Assembly: GCA_037127585.1 (NCBI GenBank)
Contig: JBAXYB010000003.1
Coordinates: forward strand, 14,094-78,093
DNA from: CAINDI01 sp037127585
GTDB taxonomy: Bacteria; Verrucomicrobiota; Verrucomicrobiia; Palsa-1439
Direction: 5' to 3'
DNA length: 64,000 bases
Part shown: positions 60,626 to 64,000 of the stretch, one piece after another
Numbering within the stretch: position 1 is the first letter of the stretch
How the letters are laid out: the number at the start of each line of letters is the position of its first letter
Position numbers and translations under genes: made by a program
Notes under the pieces: generated by a model
The model's input: the letters and a program-made list of their open reading frames with translations, nothing else
Told to the model about the DNA's origin: nothing
The model's database searches: none

Positions 60626-62416
60626 ATGGACGTTACTTTTAACTGCCCGCACTGCGGCAAACATTTGGTGGTGGACACTGAAGGCGTCGGTCTTGCCGTT
60701 CCTTGTCCGGTCTGCGCTCAACCGGTAACAATCCCAGACACCCCCGACGCCAAGAAGTTTCGTTGGCAGCAAACTCGCGCGGTCGTCTTGAACCGCGACA
60801 ATCACAAGTGTGTTGCCTGTGGTGTGGAGTGCGGCCGGGGTGAAGCCGATGTGCATCACTTGATGCCGCGCGACCTCGGCGGCTCTGATGAACTTGCCAA
60901 TCTGGTGACTCTTTGCGACGGCTGTCACGCCGCCCATCACCCGAATTTGCAGTTGTCGTTGGCGCGTCGGTTCGTGGAACGCTGGGCATTGCGCATGGCG
61001 AAATGGTTGGATACGCAAGGCGAACTTCCCGACGGTACGCCCAATCTCGGCGGCGCGCTCCGTCTACTAGGTTTGCAGAAGTTCCGCGGCCATCAATTGG
61101 AGGTCGTGCTTGCCGCTCTCAAAGGGCAGTCGGTCTTGCTCGTCAGCCCGACCGGCTCCGGTAAAACTCTGTGCTTTCAATTGCCGGCCCTGCTTCTCAC
61201 GGGCACGGCGTACGTGATTTCACCGCTGAAAGCCCTGATGGCCGAGCAGGTCGTGGACTTAACACGCAAGAAGATCCCGTGCTCGTTCATCAATAGCGAT
61301 TTGAATCCGAATGAGAAGCAGATGCGTTACGAACTGCTGACACGCCAGGCCCTCAAATTCTTCTACTGCACGCCCGAGCGCTTCGATGACACCATGGTCC
61401 GCCCCGACGAGGTTCAACTCGTCTCCGCCGGCAAGCCCAGCTTCCTCGTCATTGATGAAGCGCACTGCATTGATCGCTGGGGACGCGACTTTCGCCCGAA
61501 CTACAGCCGCTTGGGCGCGGCGCGCTCGAAGCTGGGAAACCCGCCCGTCCTCGCCTTCACCGCCACCGCCGGCATCCAAACCCAGGAACGCATCCTTCAA
61601 TCGCTGAACATGCCGGACGCGCGCGTAATCGTGACCGGCGTAGACCGCCCCAACATCGCCCTACTGCGCTTGCCGGTGCCCGAAGCCATGCGCTTTAAGA
61701 TCATCGCCTCCTTGTGCGGCATGATGCCGCAATGCCGCGCCATGATATTCGTGCCAACACAAAAGAAAGGTCGACTTGTCCACGATGGACTGAAATCCGT
61801 CGGGATGGATATCCCTTTTTACCACTCCAAACTCGGCACGCCGAACGAACGCGACATGCTTCTCGGCCGGTTCACGGGAAGAATCCAGCCCGCCTTGCCC
61901 GTGATCATCTGCACCAACGCCTTCGGCATGGGCCTCGACGTACCCGATGTCCGGCTCGTCGTGCATTGGCAGCATCCCGCCTCGGTCGAAGATTATTTAC
62001 AGGAATTCGGTCGGGCTGGCCGCGATGGAAAACAATCGCTGGCCGTGTTGTTCACTGACGAAACCAACGGCGACCTGAAACTGCTCCAGTTCATGGCCGA
62101 CATGACGGTCAATGAAGCCGGCTTGGAAGGCGAAGCGCGGACCGCGCTCCTGAAAGCCAAGTACTCACAAATTGATGCCATCAACAAACTGGCTACCAAG
62201 CGCGAGAATTGCCTGCGTGCCGGCATCATCCGCTATTTCGAGAAACAACAGGCGAAGCATAAAAAGTCTCTCGGCCTGCGCATCGTCGAATGGCTCTTCG
62301 TGAGTCGCACGAAGCCAATCTTGACGAAGCACTGCTGCGACAAATGCAACGGCGTGAGCAAGGACAACTACGCCGAGCGGGTGAAATCGGTTCTTCAGGC
62401 AGTAAATACGGCCTAA
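60626..62416 (+). CDS. Zinc-ribbon + HNH + RecQ-family helicase fusion
   Basis: 596 residues from ATG 60626. Residues 7-30 are a zinc ribbon (CPHC ... CPVC). Residues 52-104 are an HNH domain with CVAC (62-65), HH (77-78), Asn92, CDGC (97-100) and His104, so the nuclease site looks complete. From about 150 it is a RecQ-type helicase: SPTGSGKT (174-181), DEAHCIDRWGRDFRPNY (from 277), AFTATA, and QEFGRAGRDGK (about 458-468), plus a C-terminal Cys cluster (HCCDKC). RecQ normally lacks HNH and a ribbon. Pairing with NERD suggests a nuclease-helicase system acting on DNA, possibly defensive. Confidence 0.92.
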   Translation: MDVTFNCPHCGKHLVVDTEGVGLAVPCPVCAQPVTIPDTPDAKKFRWQQTRAVVLNRDNHKCVACGVECGRGEADVHHLMPRDLGGSDELANLVTLCDGCHAAHHPNLQLSLARRFVERWALRMAKWLDTQGELPDGTPNLGGALRLLGLQKFRGHQLEVVLAALKGQSVLLVSPTGSGKTLCFQLPALLLTGTAYVISPLKALMAEQVVDLTRKKIPCSFINSDLNPNEKQMRYELLTRQALKFFYCTPERFDDTMVRPDEVQLVSAGKPSFLVIDEAHCIDRWGRDFRPNYSRLGAARSKLGNPPVLAFTATAGIQTQERILQSLNMPDARVIVTGVDRPNIALLRLPVPEAMRFKIIASLCGMMPQCRAMIFVPTQKKGRLVHDGLKSVGMDIPFYHSKLGTPNERDMLLGRFTGRIQPALPVIICTNAFGMGLDVPDVRLVVHWQHPASVEDYLQEFGRAGRDGKQSLAVLFTDETNGDLKLLQFMADMTVNEAGLEGEARTALLKAKYSQIDAINKLATKRENCLRAGIIRYFEKQQAKHKKSLGLRIVEWLFVSRTKPILTKHCCDKCNGVSKDNYAERVKSVLQAVNTA

Positions 62417-62746
62417 GGGTAATGGAATCAGGCATTACAGGTGTCCTTTGGCAAGTTTATCGCTGCCCCTTTGTGAAACTCAAACCTATAGCGCGGCAGC
62501 CTGACTGGGAAAGCAGTTTGGCGATGCTCATGGTTGCCGGCAAGCGGAATCGGTGAATGCGAAGCACTCAGCTTTCAGCCTGGATGGTCGGCGGTCACTC
62601 ACCGGCGGGATTCGCAATTCTTAGAAAAACCCGAACGCATTCTCATCAACCGTGAGAATTTCCTGCCCTGCCAGACGCGCTCGGTGACCCCGACAAATAT
62701 AATTGCTTTGGAAACGAGACCGCCCAGCAAGGGTGTTGGCAGTGGT
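62417..62746. other. Gene-free stretch before the 22-bp array
   Basis: No convincing gene was found on either strand. A perfect TATAAT lies at 62698-62703, about 45 bases before the repeat array, but without a matching -35 at the usual distance. Confidence 0.5.
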
Positions 62747-62966
62747 AAGCACCCACGCATGGTCAACCAAGCACCCGCGCATGGTCGGGTAAGCACCAAT
62801 GCTTGGTCAATCAAGCGTTCATGCATGGTCGAGCAAGCACCCATGCATGGTCGGGCCTGTACCCATGCATGGTCGGGCATGCACCCATGCATGGTCGGGC
62901 AAGCACCCATGCATGGTCGTGTCTTCACGCATGCTTGGTCAGGCCAGCATCCATGCTCGGTGGTGT
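62747..62966. repeat. 22-bp tandem array, ten units, with palindromic core
   Basis: Ten consecutive units of exactly 22 bases. Each holds a core close to CCATGCATGG, a 10-base palindrome, with AAGCA before and TCGGGC after. Units 5-8 are most alike; the outer units are diverged (ATGCTTGG, GCGCATGG, ATGCTCGG). 22 is not a multiple of 3, so the array is unlikely to be selected as protein. There are no spacers, so this is not a CRISPR. It lies between the RecQ fusion and a fibronectin-III gene. Confidence 0.9.
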
Positions 62967-63141
62967 CAGCGGACATGCGAACATCATCCAATGGAGTGTA
63001 TGGTTGAGTCGGCGCGGAGACCCGTCCGCCAGTTGCCGGCGGTCGCGAACGGGTGGTGGCATGCCTGTTGCTCTGCGTAGCGGAGCAGCCGATGCGCTAC
63101 CGACGAACAAACTTCAACGGCAGACTGGCCGGACGGCGAGG

Positions 63142-63897
63142 ATGAACCTCATGCGCTGGGATACGCCATCGCACACTTGGGACTCAGGATTCACCTGGGA
63201 CCAGCCGCCCAACCCCCTCGGCTCTCACGAAAGGCCCCGTATGCAAAAACTCATCATCACGTTTGACCGACTGAGCCTGCCGAAGTTCCTGACGCAGTCG
63301 CAGCGGATTGAGAACTCGTTGACCTCGGCGCCGGCCCTGACGTTGTTCCCGGATCCCTGGCCCATCACGTTCCCGTCCCGGGCGGACTTGACGGCCGGCT
63401 TCACGGCGTTCGAGAACGCCTATGACGCGGAGAACGGCGACAAACACGCCATCGCCGTCCGTAATGGAAAACGGACGGATTTGACGCTCATCCTGAAACG
63501 GCTCGCGCCGTACTTGGAATCCGTCGCCGAAGCCGCCGGCGATCCATCCATGCTCGAAACCACCGGCTACGACTTGCGCCAGCCCATTGTGCATGGCGTG
63601 CCGACGGAGAGCGACACGTTGCCGTCGCCGCTCTTGACGGTCAAACGCGGCACCCTCAGCGGCGTCGTGGTGGGCCGGGTGAAACGCGAGCCCGGCGCGA
63701 CCGCCTGGAACGGCGAGTACGCCAGTGGCGATCCCAACGTCCCGGCCAACTGGAAGAACGGCATCTTGTCCACCAAGGCCTCGCAAATCATCTTCCCGAA
63801 TCTGACACCGGGCACGATGTATTACTTCCGCGTGCGCGCCGTCGGCAAGGATGGCTACGGCGCGTGGTCCGACGTCGCCAACCTGATGGCGGTGTGA
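63142..63897 (+). CDS. Protein with C-terminal fibronectin type III domain
   Basis: 251 residues from ATG 63142, which begins MNLMRWDTPSHTWDSG; the frame is open upstream into the 22-bp array, but that part is repeat-derived. A Trp-rich start, a helical middle (about 65-150) and a C-terminal fibronectin-III strand pattern (NLTPGTMYYFRVRAVGKDGYGAWSDVANL). It lacks a signal peptide. Similar proteins appear in Verrucomicrobiota with unknown roles. ATG 63241 is an alternative start. Confidence 0.8.
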   Translation: MNLMRWDTPSHTWDSGFTWDQPPNPLGSHERPRMQKLIITFDRLSLPKFLTQSQRIENSLTSAPALTLFPDPWPITFPSRADLTAGFTAFENAYDAENGDKHAIAVRNGKRTDLTLILKRLAPYLESVAEAAGDPSMLETTGYDLRQPIVHGVPTESDTLPSPLLTVKRGTLSGVVVGRVKREPGATAWNGEYASGDPNVPANWKNGILSTKASQIIFPNLTPGTMYYFRVRAVGKDGYGAWSDVANLMAV

Positions 63898-63910
63898 ACC
63901 AGCCCCCAGT

Positions 63911-63941
63911 GCCCCGGTCACGCCAGGCGAGTGACCGGGGC
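63911..63941 (+). terminator. Terminator-like hairpin after the fibronectin-III gene
   Basis: GCCCCGGTCAC pairs with GTGACCGGGGC over a 9-base loop, 14 bases past the stop. No T-run follows, so it may only protect the 3' end. Confidence 0.6.
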
Positions 63942-63952
63942 GCAGGCCCTCC

Positions 63953-63982
63953 CGGTAGGGCGGTCGCGCCGCGACCGCCGCC
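63953..63982. repeat. Half copy of the two-hairpin palindromic element
   Basis: CGGTAGGGCGGTCGCGCCGC and on through GACCGCCG matches the inverted right half of the element at 52870-52940 with one difference. The window ends before the rest can be seen. Confidence 0.6.
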
Positions 63983-64000
63983 ATGGAAACAAGAATGCGG

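Noticed and set aside
62747..62966. CRISPR array
   Set aside because: Units are 22 bases and directly adjacent with no unique spacers, and no cas gene is near.
62803..63141. Upstream extension of the fibronectin-III gene through the 22-bp array
   Set aside because: The extension is translated tandem repeat with a period not divisible by 3 and then repeat-like sequence; the family-like start is at 63142.

Overview
The window looks like chromosomal DNA of a Gram-negative bacterium, most likely a member of the Verrucomicrobiota. The lines of evidence are LpxA (lipid A), an RND tripartite pump, lipoproteins, a paired DUF1800/DUF1501 locus, a PEP-CTERM secreted protein, several HEAT-repeat secreted proteins, frequent TTG/GTG starts and GC-rich genes. 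The phylum call is an inference from gene content; no rRNA is present. No transposase, integrase or CRISPR array was recognised.

Layout. 1-4.8 kb (+): end of an unrecognised gene, then two HEAT-repeat secreted proteins around an unrecognised secreted protein. 4.8-9 kb (-): lpxA, then a sulfur-transfer operon tRNA-Ala > cysM > JAMM protease > (MoaD/CysO-like + MoeZ-like + rhodanese) triple fusion. 9-11 kb (+): a disordered conserved protein, a small protein and a SUI1/YciH factor. 11-13.4 kb (-): a ParE-type toxin-antitoxin pair, then leuA preceded by a complete-looking leucine attenuator (promoter, leucine-rich leader peptide, antiterminator, terminator). 13.4-19.7 kb (-): an export or surface operon (membrane-anchored protein, ABC ATPase, ABC-2 permease, HEAT protein). 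19.8-26.1 kb (-): System II cytochrome c maturation (ResB, ResC) with a lipoprotein, an aldo/keto reductase and a four-helix membrane protein; then a SRAP protein. 26-30 kb: DUF3303, CstA, an alpha/beta hydrolase-like protein and a PEP-CTERM protein. 30-34 kb (+): class II aldolase and L-rhamnose isomerase. 34-42 kb: methyltransferase, DMT exporter, acyl-ACP synthetase/ACP/PlsC fusion, DUF1800, DUF1501 and an EEP nuclease/phosphatase. 42.5-47.5 kb: small membrane proteins, then a tightly overlapping nrdR > ATP-cone-like > HIT > RluA-methyltransferase operon. 47.4-51.5 kb: a large secreted protein, DUF983, a HYR-domain surface gene broken by one stop codon, and a lysyl-oxidase homologue. 51.5-57 kb (-): RND efflux operon. 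57-64 kb: a DUF2283/DUF4258 pair, a zinc-ribbon/PH membrane protein, a two-gene set of membrane-anchored NERD nuclease plus zinc-ribbon/HNH/RecQ helicase, a 22-bp tandem array of palindromic cores and a fibronectin-III protein.

Palindromic repeats of several families are scattered through the window. Three copies lie inside reading frames and are translated: in the acyl-ACP synthetase fusion, the RluA-methyltransferase and the signal-peptide region of the outer-membrane efflux protein.

The strongest candidates for new biology are the leucine attenuator, the sulfur-carrier fusion with an internal Gly-Gly, the NERD + HNH-RecQ pair, the stand-alone ATP-cone-like protein coupled to NrdR, and the 22-bp array. 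Every family call was made by eye from motifs; no database search was run.
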